Below are positions 43,433-54,362 of a stretch of 64,000 nt of DNA, piece after piece; within the stretch, counting starts at the first letter, position 1; the number at the start of each line of letters is the position of its first letter. The notes below the pieces were generated by a model, which was given only the letters and a program-made list of their open reading frames with translations, did no database searches and had not been told where the DNA came from. The position numbers and the translations under genes are program-made. The DNA is from Saprospiraceae bacterium (lineage in GTDB: Bacteria > Bacteroidota > Bacteroidia > Chitinophagales > Saprospiraceae): positions 1 through 64,000 of the forward strand of contig JAHDEC010000007.1 in NCBI GenBank assembly GCA_020629035.1, in the 5' to 3' direction.

Positions 43433-44866
43433 ATGTACAACGATAATCCTACAATAGCCTTTGAGCCTAAGAAAATAGATGAAAGTAAGCAAGGTGATGT
43501 TTACTTTGATGAATTTAATAAAGATCCAAATGCCAAGCATTTCTATATAGAGTCCTATGGTTGCCAGATGAATTTCAGTGATTCAGAAATTGTGGCCTCG
43601 ATTCTTTCTAAGGCTGGATACGCTCCCACCCGAAACATGGAAGAATCTGACCTAATCTTAATTAATACTTGCTCAATTAGAGAAAAAGCAGAAGCCAATG
43701 TAAGGCAGCGACTTCATATATTCAATAAACTAAAGAAGACTAAACCAGCAGTATTAGTAGGTGTTTTAGGTTGTATGGCCGAACGACTCAAAACTAAATT
43801 CTTAGAAGAAGAAAAAATTGTAGACATAGTTGTAGGACCAGATGCCTACAGAGATTTACCAAACTTAATTGCTGGAGCTGAAGAAGGTGATCGCGGTATC
43901 AATGTTTTGTTATCTAGAGAAGAGACCTATGCTGATATATCTCCCTTACGATTAGCTAGTAATGGCATTTCGGGCTTTATCTCCATTATGAGAGGTTGCG
44001 ACAATATGTGCTCCTTTTGTGTAGTGCCTTTTACGAGAGGAAGAGAACGAAGTAGAAATCCATTTACCATCGTAGCAGAAGCTACGGACTTAGTAAATCG
44101 TGGTTTTAAAGAAGTAACCTTATTGGGACAAAATGTAGATTCTTTTAAGTGGGAAAACCCAGAAACAAAAGAAATCGTAAATTTTGCTCAGCTGCTAGAA
44201 ATGGTGGCTTTAATACACCCTGACCTACGAGTAAGATTCAGTACTTCACACCCTAAGGATATAACTGATGAAGTGCTGCATACCATTGCTAAACACGAAA
44301 ATCTTTGTAATTACATCCATTTACCGGTTCAGTCTGGTAATAGTCGAGTACTTAAATTAATGAATCGTACCTATGATCGAAAATGGTATGAGGAACGAGT
44401 GGAAGCAATTTATCGAATCATCCCTGATTGCGCGATCTCTTCGGATTTTATTACTGGTTTTTGTACTGAAACTGAGGAGGAACATCAAGATTCTTTAAGT
44501 ATCATACGACAATCAAAATATACCATGTCTTATATGTTTTTCTATTCTGAAAGACCTGGTACGCTAGCCGCTAGAAAATATGAAGATGATATTCCACTAG
44601 CCGTAAAAAAGCGAAGATTAGCAGAAGTTGTTCAAGTTCAATCTGAAGTTTCCCACCAGCATAATCTGAATGATGTAGGGAAAACCTTTAAAATATTGGT
44701 AGAAGGAGATTCTAAAAAATCGGATCAAGATTTCAAAGGAAGAACCGGAACCAATAAAATGACCATTTTCAAAAAGAAACCTGGAGTTAAACCAGGAGAC
44801 TATGTTTTTGTTAAAGTAACTGGTACAACAAGCGCTACCCTTTTAGGAGAAATTATAGAACAATAA
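43433..44866 (+). CDS. miaB: tRNA-2-methylthio-N6-dimethylallyladenosine synthase MiaB
   Basis: Radical SAM methylthiotransferase of 477 residues that modifies A37 of tRNAs. The N-terminal UPF0004 domain has its three cluster Cys ([21 protein letters not shown]), the radical SAM motif is [10 protein letters not shown] near residue 187, with [13 protein letters not shown] after it, and a TRAM domain ends the protein (about 410-475). The motif [11 protein letters not shown] and overall pattern are those of MiaB rather than RimO or MtaB. It heads the operon miaB / sigma-54 activator / lptE / acidic protein / secG; the next ATG follows its stop codon directly. Confidence 0.95.
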   Translation: MYNDNPTIAFEPKKIDESKQGDVYFDEFNKDPNAKHFYIESYGCQMNFSDSEIVASILSKAGYAPTRNMEESDLILINTCSIREKAEANVRQRLHIFNKLKKTKPAVLVGVLGCMAERLKTKFLEEEKIVDIVVGPDAYRDLPNLIAGAEEGDRGINVLLSREETYADISPLRLASNGISGFISIMRGCDNMCSFCVVPFTRGRERSRNPFTIVAEATDLVNRGFKEVTLLGQNVDSFKWENPETKEIVNFAQLLEMVALIHPDLRVRFSTSHPKDITDEVLHTIAKHENLCNYIHLPVQSGNSRVLKLMNRTYDRKWYEERVEAIYRIIPDCAISSDFITGFCTETEEEHQDSLSIIRQSKYTMSYMFFYSERPGTLAARKYEDDIPLAVKKRRLAEVVQVQSEVSHQHNLNDVGKTFKILVEGDSKKSDQDFKGRTGTNKMTIFKKKPGVKPGDYVFVKVTGTTSATLLGEIIEQ

Positions 44867-46129
44867 ATGAACATACAAAGTGTAAAACAACGCTACGGTA
44901 TTATCGGGCGATCTGAAAAATTAGATCGGGCGATCGATATTGCACTTAAAGTAAGTTCTACTGACCTATCGGTATTAATTCAGGGAGAAAGTGGAGTTGG
45001 AAAAGAGGCAATTTCTAAAATCATACACGACAACAGTAAAAGAAAACACAATAAATTTATCGGTATAAACACCGGAGCTATCCCTGCAGGAACCATTAAT
45101 TCAGAGTTATTTGGTCACGAGAAAGGAGCATTTACTGGCGCTACTACTGAACGAAAGGGTTACTTTGAAACAGCGAATACTGGGACTATATTTCTAGATG
45201 AAATAGGCGAAATGCCACTTGATACCCAAGCTTTTTTACTTCGGGTGCTAGAAAACAACGAAATCATTAAAGTAGGTTCTTCTAAGGTAGAAAAGGTGGA
45301 TGTTCGTGTGGTAGCCGCAACCAATGTAAATCTGGTCGAAAAAATAAATAAAGGGAAGTTTAGAGAAGATCTCTACTACCGCCTTAATACGGTGCCTATT
45401 TATCTTCCAGCCTTACATGAAAGAAGAGAGGATATCGACTTGTTATTTAGAAAATTCAGCATTGACTTTGCTGAAAAATATCATAGCGAACCAGTACGCT
45501 TATTACCAGATGCTAAAGAAGCAGTATTGCATTATCGTTGGCCCGGTAACATACGTGAATTGAGAAATCTGGTGGAACAGCTTTCCATTCTAAAAGTTGA
45601 TGAATACATTTCGTCAGACCAACTCATGGAAATTGCTCCTCAAATTTTTAAGTCGAACCTCCCGATTAGCATAAATACCAACAAACAATCGGGAGCAGAC
45701 TCCATAGAGGAAAGAGAAATATTGTATAAATTTCTCTTCGATATGAAAAGTGATTTGAACGATTTGAAAAATTTAGTTTTCGAACTTATAAACTCAAATG
45801 ATCTTAATGTTTCTAATACTAAAGAGCTCCGATCACTAAAAAATACAAATAACTATTCACCAGCAAATTTTGCCAACTCGGATCCAACTGCAGATATCAT
45901 TGTACCAGATCATGGAGATGATCACCCAATCGTGATTGAGCGAACGGAATCTTTTTATGATAGCTCTGTAGAGGTGGAAGAAAGTTTATCACTTGACGAT
46001 AAAACAAAAGAATTAATCATAAAAGCGCTCAAGAAACACAATAATAAACGAAAAAAAGCCGCTCAAGATTTAGGTATATCTGAAAGAACTCTGTACCGAA
46101 AAATTAAAGAATATGGCATTGAAGAATAA
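44867..46129 (+). CDS. Sigma-54-dependent transcriptional activator, no receiver domain
   Basis: Bacterial enhancer-binding protein of 420 residues. The AAA+ domain begins almost at the N-terminus: Walker A GESGVGKE (40-47), sigma-54 contact loop GAFTGA (87-92), Walker B TIFLDEIGEM (from about 108), and the RWPGNIRELRN motif near 225. A low-complexity linker (about 260-370) leads to a Fis-type helix-turn-helix (last 45 residues: KKAAQDLGISERTLYRKI). No receiver, GAF or PAS domain is present, so it is regulated by partner binding or by level, as PspF is. It sits between miaB and lptE. Confidence 0.94.
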   Translation: MNIQSVKQRYGIIGRSEKLDRAIDIALKVSSTDLSVLIQGESGVGKEAISKIIHDNSKRKHNKFIGINTGAIPAGTINSELFGHEKGAFTGATTERKGYFETANTGTIFLDEIGEMPLDTQAFLLRVLENNEIIKVGSSKVEKVDVRVVAATNVNLVEKINKGKFREDLYYRLNTVPIYLPALHERREDIDLLFRKFSIDFAEKYHSEPVRLLPDAKEAVLHYRWPGNIRELRNLVEQLSILKVDEYISSDQLMEIAPQIFKSNLPISINTNKQSGADSIEEREILYKFLFDMKSDLNDLKNLVFELINSNDLNVSNTKELRSLKNTNNYSPANFANSDPTADIIVPDHGDDHPIVIERTESFYDSSVEVEESLSLDDKTKELIIKALKKHNNKRKKAAQDLGISERTLYRKIKEYGIEE

Positions 46130-46610
46130 ATGTATGATCCTCATTATAGCTTGCCTACTATCAAGCTGTTATTCTTTTAAAGGTATTACTGTTCCTGTTG
46201 GTGTCGAAACTTTTTATGTAGAAAACTTTACCGTAAGTGCATTTAACGCCCCTTCAAATGTAGAGTTAGATTTTACTGAAGCATTGAGAAAAAAGATGCG
46301 AGAAGAAGCACGTTTGGTCTTTAATGATGAGAATCCTGATGTAAGTTTTTCTGGATCCATCACAGCCTTTGACATAGGTATTGCGGCGGCAGCGGAAGGA
46401 GATGAGGTAACGCTAAACCGATTAAATGTGAGAGTCATGGTTAAATATGAGGATACTATCGAGCCCGAAAATAGCTTTGAGAAAACGTTTACAGAATTTG
46501 AAGATTTTTCGGCTGATGATGATTTCCAAAGTGTACAGGAACAACTAACAGTAACCATCTTTGACGATATAATTGAGAAATTATTTAATGACACGTATAC
46601 AAATTGGTAA
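46113..46610 (+). CDS. lptE: LptE-like LPS-assembly lipoprotein
   Basis: Lipoprotein of 165 residues with lipobox LLSSC (Cys19), expected to form the outer-membrane LPS translocon with LptD. Family marks of the Bacteroidota LptE group are YSFKGITVPVGVETFYVENF, DFTEALRKKM and the C-terminal DIIEKLFNDTYTNW. The start at 46113 overlaps the activator gene by 17 nt and gives a normal basic n-region (MALKNK); the later ATG at 46134 would remove it. lptD is not in the window. Confidence 0.85.
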   Translation: MALKNKCMILIIACLLSSCYSFKGITVPVGVETFYVENFTVSAFNAPSNVELDFTEALRKKMREEARLVFNDENPDVSFSGSITAFDIGIAAAAEGDEVTLNRLNVRVMVKYEDTIEPENSFEKTFTEFEDFSADDDFQSVQEQLTVTIFDDIIEKLFNDTYTNW

Positions 46611-46656
46611 TTTCCAAAGTATATTTAAATTACTAACAAACCGAACAGAGATATAA

Positions 46657-47646
46657 ATGAAGTGGCGTAACCCTTTAAATGGTGAAAAAGATCCAATGAA
46701 TTGGGATGCAGGATGGATGCAATACCAACTTGCTAAAAAGCCGTTTGATTTAATTCAAAATGTACTTTTAACCATTAAGAGTTTATTCCATCACGAAACT
46801 GAAGCAAGTTTTGCGCCGCTCAAAAAAGTAAAATTTCTCGCAAACGGACCTATAGATATTCCTTCCCTTACAACACTCATTGACGAAGTATCAACCGAAG
46901 AAAACATCTATGAAATTGAGTATATCAAGCTCAAAAAAGATAAAAAAGAGAAGTCTGGAAAGAAAAACAACATTGAACAAACAACTAGTGAAGCTGCTGC
47001 AGCTGAAGAGAATAAACTTGAAGTGGAGCCAGTAGATGAATTCGCTGAGGTTAATGTTTTAGAAGAAGCTATTCATGACAGTGTGCTTGAAATAGAAACC
47101 ATCGAATTAAACGAGCAAAAGAAGGAGATGGACTTAGCAATTTCGCCAGCAGCTGAAGATTCGACCGACACACCGGAAGAAAGCACCTTGGAGCTAGAAT
47201 CTTTAGAAGTAGAAGCAGAAGAGCCAGCGGAGAGCAAAGCCGAAAAAGCCATGGTGGAAGAGCCTATACAGGAAGAAGCAGAAACTAAAGAGCTAACTGA
47301 GGAACTAAGTCAAGAAACACCAGCACTTGTAAGTCAAGAAGAAACAACTAGTGGGATTAATACAAGCTCAAGCTTTGTGGCGACAGGTGAAAATGTTTCG
47401 CCATTTACGGCATGGATAAATAACTTCTCGGCAAACCATGATCCATCCTACGACAAACGTAGCTTGGCATCAAACGTTAAGCAAAGTGTAGATTCAACAG
47501 AAGATATCATATCCGAATCGCTAGCTAAAATACTCGCTAAGCAAGGACATATAAAAGAATCTATTGACATGTACCGTAAGCTAAGTTTGAAATTCCCAGA
47601 AAAAAGTAGTTATTTTGCATCTCGAATTACAGAATTAAATAAATAA
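46657..47646 (+). CDS. Acidic linker protein with C-terminal TPR-like motif
   Basis: Cytoplasmic protein of 329 residues without signal peptide or membrane span. The N-terminal 80 residues are globular with a Trp-rich start (MKWRNPLNGE), residues about 100-245 are very Glu-rich and disordered, and the last 45 (ESLAKILAKQGHIKESIDMYRKLSLKFPEKSSYFASRI) form one TPR-like helix pair. A protein of this layout precedes secG in many Bacteroidota, often without assigned function. It lies 8 nt before secG, so a link to protein export is possible but unproven. Confidence 0.75.
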   Translation: MKWRNPLNGEKDPMNWDAGWMQYQLAKKPFDLIQNVLLTIKSLFHHETEASFAPLKKVKFLANGPIDIPSLTTLIDEVSTEENIYEIEYIKLKKDKKEKSGKKNNIEQTTSEAAAAEENKLEVEPVDEFAEVNVLEEAIHDSVLEIETIELNEQKKEMDLAISPAAEDSTDTPEESTLELESLEVEAEEPAESKAEKAMVEEPIQEEAETKELTEELSQETPALVSQEETTSGINTSSSFVATGENVSPFTAWINNFSANHDPSYDKRSLASNVKQSVDSTEDIISESLAKILAKQGHIKESIDMYRKLSLKFPEKSSYFASRITELNK

Positions 47647-47654
47647 CAGAAATT

Positions 47655-47903
47655 ATGGGTACCGAATTAGTAGTAAGCCTTACCATTCTTATCGGATTAA
47701 ATTGCGTTTTATTAATGCTTGTAGTCTTAATCCAAAATCCAAAAGGAGGAGGAGTAGATGCTACATTTGGAGGACAAGCCGCTAACCAAATGTTTGGTGC
47801 TGCAAGATCAACAGATTTTATCGAAAAACTAACTTGGGGATTAGCCATCACTTTATTTGTATTGTGCATCATTACGGCACTAATTGTAAAGGGAGCTGCT
47901 TAA
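47655..47903 (+). CDS. secG: Preprotein translocase subunit SecG
   Basis: Small inner-membrane subunit of the Sec translocon, 82 residues, with two hydrophobic segments (about 5-25 and 58-78). The conserved central stretch is VLIQNPKGGGVDATFGGQAA followed by FGAARSTDFIEKLTW, typical of SecG. It is the last gene of the miaB operon and is followed by a terminator. Confidence 0.93.
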   Translation: MGTELVVSLTILIGLNCVLLMLVVLIQNPKGGGVDATFGGQAANQMFGAARSTDFIEKLTWGLAITLFVLCIITALIVKGAA

Positions 47904-47928
47904 TAACATCCAGCTAAAAATATAAATG

Positions 47929-47957
47929 AAGCCTGCTACATGTTAGCGGGCTTTTTT
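47929..47957 (+). terminator. Intrinsic terminator after secG
   Basis: AAGCCTGCTA pairs with TAGCGGGCTT (one T-G wobble) around CATGT, followed by a T-run, 26 nt after the secG stop. It separates the miaB operon from groES-groEL. Confidence 0.9.
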
Positions 47958-48017
47958 AATTACTGCCAAAATTGCAAAGATTTCTGCCATTTAATTAGCA
48001 CAGCCTAGATAAACATG

Positions 48018-48025
48018 TAATTTTG
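48018..48025 (+). promoter_or_regulatory. Candidate -7 box for groES-groEL
   Basis: TAATTTTG fits TAnnTTTG and gives a leader of about 75 nt to the groES ATG. No CIRCE element (GCACTC-N9-GAGTGC) is present between secG and groES, so HrcA control is not indicated. Confidence 0.45.
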
Positions 48026-48107
48026 GCGCAAATTACCGATTGGCACATCTTATGATAACATAGTGTGTAATCAATTTTAATTATTAACTCATAAAAAATT
48101 ATCAACT

Positions 48108-48383
48108 ATGATGAAACCTATCAATGACAGAGTCGTTGTTAAACCTGCTAAAGCTGATGAAAAAACCGCAGGAGGAATCATTATCCCTGACACAGCCAAA
48201 GAAAAACCACAACGAGGTGAAGTAGTAGCCGTAGGTCCTGGAAAGGATGGAAACGCTATGACAGCTGCTAAAGGAGATATCGTATTATATGGCAAATATG
48301 CCGGCCAAGAAATCAACTTTAAAGGTGTTGATTATTTAATCATGAGAGAAGATGACATCCTTGTCATACTGGAAGAAAAATAA
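48108..48383 (+). CDS. groES: Co-chaperonin GroES
   Basis: Protein of 91 residues (90 if the second of two adjacent ATG codons is used) that caps the GroEL ring. Family motifs are present in order: [33 protein letters not shown] (shortened here as [10 protein letters not shown] and [13 protein letters not shown]), the mobile loop, GEVVAVGPG, and [10 protein letters not shown]. The gene stands 41 nt before groEL in the classical pair. Confidence 0.96.
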   Translation: MMKPINDRVVVKPAKADEKTAGGIIIPDTAKEKPQRGEVVAVGPGKDGNAMTAAKGDIVLYGKYAGQEINFKGVDYLIMREDDILVILEEK

Positions 48384-48406
48384 TCCAGCAAATCTTCATT
48401 GTTTAA

Positions 48407-50062
<1,656 letters not shown>

Positions 50063-50078
50063 AAATGAATAAATTGAG

Positions 50079-50108
50079 AAAGCTGCCTTTTTAGGCAGCT
50101 TTTTTTTT
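50079..50108 (+). terminator. Intrinsic terminator of groES-groEL
   Basis: AAAGCTGCC pairs with GGCAGCTTT across a 6-nt loop (TTTTTA), followed by at least seven T. Confidence 0.93.
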
Positions 50109-50178
50109 GCCCCCAAGTCTCCTCTTTAAAATCACCCATCTATTTCCTTCTTCCTAGCAATTATTGTAATTTAAACCT

Positions 50179-51456
50179 ATGGTTGCTTACACTACGGTCC
50201 TGCTTTATGCTATTCCTGCCTTTGTGGTTTTGGTACTTATTGAGTGGTGCTATGGGCTCTATATTAAGGATGTTAAACTCGGGCTTTTCGATACCATCTC
50301 AAGTCTAAGTTCCGGTATTACTAATAGCATCAAAGATTCGCTTGGGCTGATTGTCATTTTAGTTAGTTATCCCTTTTTAGAGCAACACTTAGCCCTCTTT
50401 AAGATCCCTTCCAATACCTGGGTTTTTGTGGTGGCTTTTATAGCTATTGATTTTTCAGAATATTGGGTACATCGGGTTAGTCATAGCATAAATCTCTTTT
50501 GGAATCGTCATGTGATACATCATAGCTCTGAGGAGTTTAACCTACCCTGCGCTTTACGCCAACCAGTCTCTAATCTATTTGGAGTCTTTGCCGTGTTTTT
50601 AATTCCGGCGGCTATTATGGGAGTGCCGCATGTGGTTATATTAACCATCGCACCTCTGCATCTTTTTCTACAGTTTTGGTACCATACGCGCTACATTGGG
50701 AAGTTGGGCTGGCTCGAATATGTCATCGTTACTCCATCACAGCATCGGGTCCATCATGCGATTAATCCCGAGTACATTGATAAAAACTTAGCTGCCATAT
50801 TCTGTATTTGGGATCGAATTTTTGGAACGTTTCAGGAGGAGTTAGAAGATGTGCCACCCGTATTTGGTGTCCTTAAACCAGCCCAGACTTGGAATCCATT
50901 TAAGATAAATTTTCAACACATTTGGGGCATTGCTCAGGATGCCTGGCGAACAAATAACTGGCTAGACAAACTTAGGATATGGTTTATGCCCACAGGCTGG
51001 CGGCCTAAGGATGTAGTCGATAAATATCAACGAAATATCATAGAAGATGTCTATAACTTCACTAAGTATGACACCAAGCCAGGATGGTTACTTTCCGCTT
51101 GGGTTGCCTTTCGCTTTGTAAGCACCCTAGGTTTATTACTCTGGTTGTTTTATCGCTTCGGTTCTTACCAATATGTGCATTTAATACTTTATGGTGGAAC
51201 CTTAGGCTTAAGCATTTACGGTTATACTTCATTAATGGATAAAGATTTTTGGAGTTTTATCCCAGAGATTGCTTTTGGGATTATGGGTTTAAGCCTGTTA
51301 TATTTCCATAGTGGCTGGTTTGGACTAACTGGATCCTTTGTTTACACCTTGTTTATTCTATACTTCTTAAGTGTTCTCTTGATGGCTATTTATTTTTCTA
51401 GTTCTTGGAGGTCCAATATTGGGAAATCAAGCGAGTCGGTCTCGATCGCCAACTAA
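50179..51456 (+). CDS. Fatty acid hydroxylase / sterol desaturase family protein
   Basis: Integral membrane di-iron oxygenase-type protein of 425 residues. The histidine boxes of the superfamily are visible: HRVSH near 96, HVIHHSSEEFN near 111 and HRVHHAI near 192, along with IDFSEYWVHR before the first. At least six hydrophobic segments occur, including a C-terminal membrane part (about 310-415) that resembles alkylglycerol monooxygenase-type relatives. The substrate is a lipid but cannot be named. Patches of the gene are more GC-rich than the neighbours (for example around 50580-50640). It is a single gene. Confidence 0.85.
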   Translation: MVAYTTVLLYAIPAFVVLVLIEWCYGLYIKDVKLGLFDTISSLSSGITNSIKDSLGLIVILVSYPFLEQHLALFKIPSNTWVFVVAFIAIDFSEYWVHRVSHSINLFWNRHVIHHSSEEFNLPCALRQPVSNLFGVFAVFLIPAAIMGVPHVVILTIAPLHLFLQFWYHTRYIGKLGWLEYVIVTPSQHRVHHAINPEYIDKNLAAIFCIWDRIFGTFQEELEDVPPVFGVLKPAQTWNPFKINFQHIWGIAQDAWRTNNWLDKLRIWFMPTGWRPKDVVDKYQRNIIEDVYNFTKYDTKPGWLLSAWVAFRFVSTLGLLLWLFYRFGSYQYVHLILYGGTLGLSIYGYTSLMDKDFWSFIPEIAFGIMGLSLLYFHSGWFGLTGSFVYTLFILYFLSVLLMAIYFSSSWRSNIGKSSESVSIAN

Positions 51457-51575
51457 TTAACAATAATTTATGGCTTACTGTCCAATATTTTTTGAATTTT
51501 ATGGGTTGGAAAATAGGACTTTAGGAATGAATAAGAACTGAGGTCATTATGTACCTTTACTTTATGATTCGCACA

Positions 51576-52853
51576 ATGAAAAATAGTCTAGCCTTTATAT
51601 TGATTATGATATTCACAGTATCTAGCTTAGATGCACAGTTTGAAAATATCATCTATGATGACCACACATATGTCGATTATATTAAGACAGTGGAAGCAAA
51701 AGTCAATAACCTAGACTCCTCATTCCCATTTTTAAAATTGAATGGTGGAGTACCTTTGAGAATAAGTTTTGATGATATAGAAGGAAGAGAAGCCGATTAC
51801 TATTATCACATCATCCACATGGACAGAGATTGGCAACCAACAGATATAGACGAGGAAGATTATTTGAGAGGCTTCAATGGTGAGGATATACCTGATTATC
51901 GTTTAAGTGGTCAGACCACAATTTCTTATGTACATTACTCCTTTAACATTCCAAATGAAAATCAGCGGTTATTAATCTCAGGTAACTACCTTTTAGTGAT
52001 TGTTGATGAAGATGACCAGCCCATAATAACCAGAAGATTTGTAGTTTTTGAGCCAAAAGTCGGTATTGATAAATCAGTCGAAAGAAGTTTCAAGGCAGAT
52101 GAAGTTAGGACGCACCAAAGAGTTCATCTAAAAGATTTTGTAAAGCCAGAGGGTTCGAATAATCTACAGGAAAACATTGAGATACGCGTTATTCAAAATG
52201 GAAATTGGGATATAGCTTATCATAATATTGTTCCTATAAATGAAACTGAAGAATTCTTGCATTTTTCCCCTCATCTAGATTTATCCTTTCAAGGACTAAC
52301 AGAGTTTAGGTCATTTGATACAAGAAGTCTTGATTACACAACATTAAATGTTTTTTCAATAGACATTCATCCTGATAGAATTGATGTTTTACTTGATAAA
52401 AATCTCCCACGGGCCAACATTTCACATGTTGCAATAAATGACAATAATGGCCAATTTTACATAACTAAACATCTGCAAACAAATTTTGATAGAGCCTACA
52501 ATAGATCAGTGGTCGAATCCGAATACACCAATGTGATTTTTAATTTAAAAGTGGATTTTCCCTATGATGAAGACTTATATGTTTTAGGTGCCTTCAATAA
52601 TTTTAAGAAAGTCGACGAATATAAAATGAGATATGACTCAGAATTAGGAATGTACCTTTGCACTGGAGTTCTCAAACAAGGGTACTACGATTATTTTTTC
52701 GGCTTAGACAAAGGTGATTATATTGATTATCGGGAAGTGGAAGGAAGCCATTCTGAAACAGAAAATTACTATACTATTCTTATTTACTATAAGGACCCAG
52801 TAAAATATCATGATGAGGTGATCGGTTTAGTCTCCTTTACTTCCAAGTTGTAG
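51576..52853 (+). CDS. DUF5103 type IX secretion system plug-domain protein
   Basis: Exported protein of 425 residues when started at MKNSLAFILIM, the beginning of the signal peptide (ending SLDAQ); nine upstream codons are open but lack signal character. It matches DUF5103, known as the T9SS plug protein that can close the SprA/Sov channel: EAKVNNLDSSFPFLKLNGGVPLRISFDD (seen as FPFLKLNGGVPL), HMDRDWQ, SYVHYSFNIPNE, GNYLLVI and a C-terminal carbohydrate-binding-like domain (VLGAFNNFKKVDEYKMRYD). It fits the presence of T9SS cargo genes in the window. Confidence 0.88.
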   Translation: MKNSLAFILIMIFTVSSLDAQFENIIYDDHTYVDYIKTVEAKVNNLDSSFPFLKLNGGVPLRISFDDIEGREADYYYHIIHMDRDWQPTDIDEEDYLRGFNGEDIPDYRLSGQTTISYVHYSFNIPNENQRLLISGNYLLVIVDEDDQPIITRRFVVFEPKVGIDKSVERSFKADEVRTHQRVHLKDFVKPEGSNNLQENIEIRVIQNGNWDIAYHNIVPINETEEFLHFSPHLDLSFQGLTEFRSFDTRSLDYTTLNVFSIDIHPDRIDVLLDKNLPRANISHVAINDNNGQFYITKHLQTNFDRAYNRSVVESEYTNVIFNLKVDFPYDEDLYVLGAFNNFKKVDEYKMRYDSELGMYLCTGVLKQGYYDYFFGLDKGDYIDYREVEGSHSETENYYTILIYYKDPVKYHDEVIGLVSFTSKL

Positions 52854-52944
52854 TTTCATTAGTCCATAAATTATTAAGCTTTATATATCTAAACATTGAA
52901 AGCAGGTTTATATTTTTTACCTTGCTTAAAATAGTTTATGCCGC

Positions 52945-54354
52945 ATGAAGTTTAAGTACATCATACCATTTCTTAGTTTCATTTTATTGGCCAATGTTGC
53001 TTATGGTCAGAAAACATGGACACTTCAAGAGTGCATTCTTCATGCTCAAGAAAAAAACATATTTATTGAGCAGGCTCAACTTCAAGAAAAATCGAGCGAC
53101 ATTGACCTACAACAAGCTAAAAAATCACGTCTTCCAAATTTATCTGGTGATGTTAGTGCCGGTCTAAACTTTGGTAGAACCATAGATCCGACATCCAACG
53201 AATTTATTACCAAGTCGTTTTTATCAAACAACTTCGGACTTAGTTCGGGTGTTTTACTATACAACGGAAATCGGATTAGTAACACCATCAAACAAAGTGA
53301 ATTACAGCGTAAATCCGCCAGTCTTAGTACCAAAGATCAGTCCTATAATTTAGCACTTCAGGTTGCCTCGCTTTTCTTAAATGTGCTCTTTTCTGAAGAG
53401 AATGAAAAACTAGCTGCACTTCAAATAAACTCTGCAACCGAGCAACTAGAAAACCTACGAAAACTGATTGCTGCAGGCGCTACTCCGAGAAATGATCAAT
53501 TGGAATTAGAGGCACTTCTAGCTCAGCGAAATCAAGATGCACTTTTAGCCGCAAATAACACAGCCATGGCTAAATTGCAACTGGCGCAATTAATGCAGCT
53601 AGATGACTTGAGTATTCAAATAGATCCATCGGCAAACATTGATGCCTTATTAGATCCTAATCAAATAGATTTTAATGAGTACCTACAACAACTGATCGCT
53701 AATGATCCCAATACTGAAATAGCACAAATACAGTTAGCCTCTTCAGCGCTAAATGAAGAAATTATCGCCTCTTCCTACTACCCCACACTATCCCTTGGTG
53801 GCAATATAAGAACAGCCTATTCGAATCAAGCAAGAGATATAGATGGTTTTGATACCGATTTTGTGGACCAAACTGTTATCATTAATGGAGCCCCAGTTAC
53901 TGTAGGTTTTCCTAATCTTACACCTGTACTGATAGATATTCCTTACGGAAATCAAATTACAGATAACATTTCTTATGGATTAGGTTTAGGACTTGCCATC
54001 CCGATTTATTCTAATTATCAAGTCAAGGGAAATGTAGAAAAAGCAAAATTGAACACAAAAAATCAAGCCTTAATGTACGAGCAGCATATCCGAGATTTGA
54101 CGCTTACCGCTCAACAAAGTTTATTGGAGGCAAAATATGCTAAGGAAAAGTATGAAACATCGCAACTTGTCGAGGAGGCACAGAAAGCTTCTTATGATAA
54201 TGCAGTAAAAAAACACCAGATTGGAGCACTAAATAGTTTGGAGTTAGTGAGTGCAAATATCCAATGGCAACAATCAAGTTTTAATACACTACTAGCTAAA
54301 TATGATTACATCTTTAAAGTAAAAGTCTTAGACTATTATTTAGGTAACTATTAA
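52945..54354 (+). CDS. TolC-family outer-membrane efflux protein
   Basis: Outer-membrane channel subunit of 469 residues with a signal peptide (1-22, ending AYGQ), the family opening TLQECILHAQEKNIFIEQAQ, two long heptad-rich helices in each half, and the repeated segment GLGLGLAIPIYSNYQ characteristic of TolC/OprM barrels. It lies 8 nt before the HlyD-family gene. An inner-membrane permease (MacB, RND or ABC) is not encoded here. Confidence 0.93.
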   Translation: MKFKYIIPFLSFILLANVAYGQKTWTLQECILHAQEKNIFIEQAQLQEKSSDIDLQQAKKSRLPNLSGDVSAGLNFGRTIDPTSNEFITKSFLSNNFGLSSGVLLYNGNRISNTIKQSELQRKSASLSTKDQSYNLALQVASLFLNVLFSEENEKLAALQINSATEQLENLRKLIAAGATPRNDQLELEALLAQRNQDALLAANNTAMAKLQLAQLMQLDDLSIQIDPSANIDALLDPNQIDFNEYLQQLIANDPNTEIAQIQLASSALNEEIIASSYYPTLSLGGNIRTAYSNQARDIDGFDTDFVDQTVIINGAPVTVGFPNLTPVLIDIPYGNQITDNISYGLGLGLAIPIYSNYQVKGNVEKAKLNTKNQALMYEQHIRDLTLTAQQSLLEAKYAKEKYETSQLVEEAQKASYDNAVKKHQIGALNSLELVSANIQWQQSSFNTLLAKYDYIFKVKVLDYYLGNY

Positions 54355-54362
54355 GAAAGAAC

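Noticed and set aside
46113-46134. Alternative ATG at 46134 as lptE start
   Set aside because: It would remove the basic n-region of the signal peptide; the overlap with the upstream gene at 46113 is normal for this operon.
48034-48050. TTGGCACATCTTATG upstream of groES as a second sigma-54 promoter
   Set aside because: The -24 half fits, but the invariant GC of the -12 element is absent at the required spacing.
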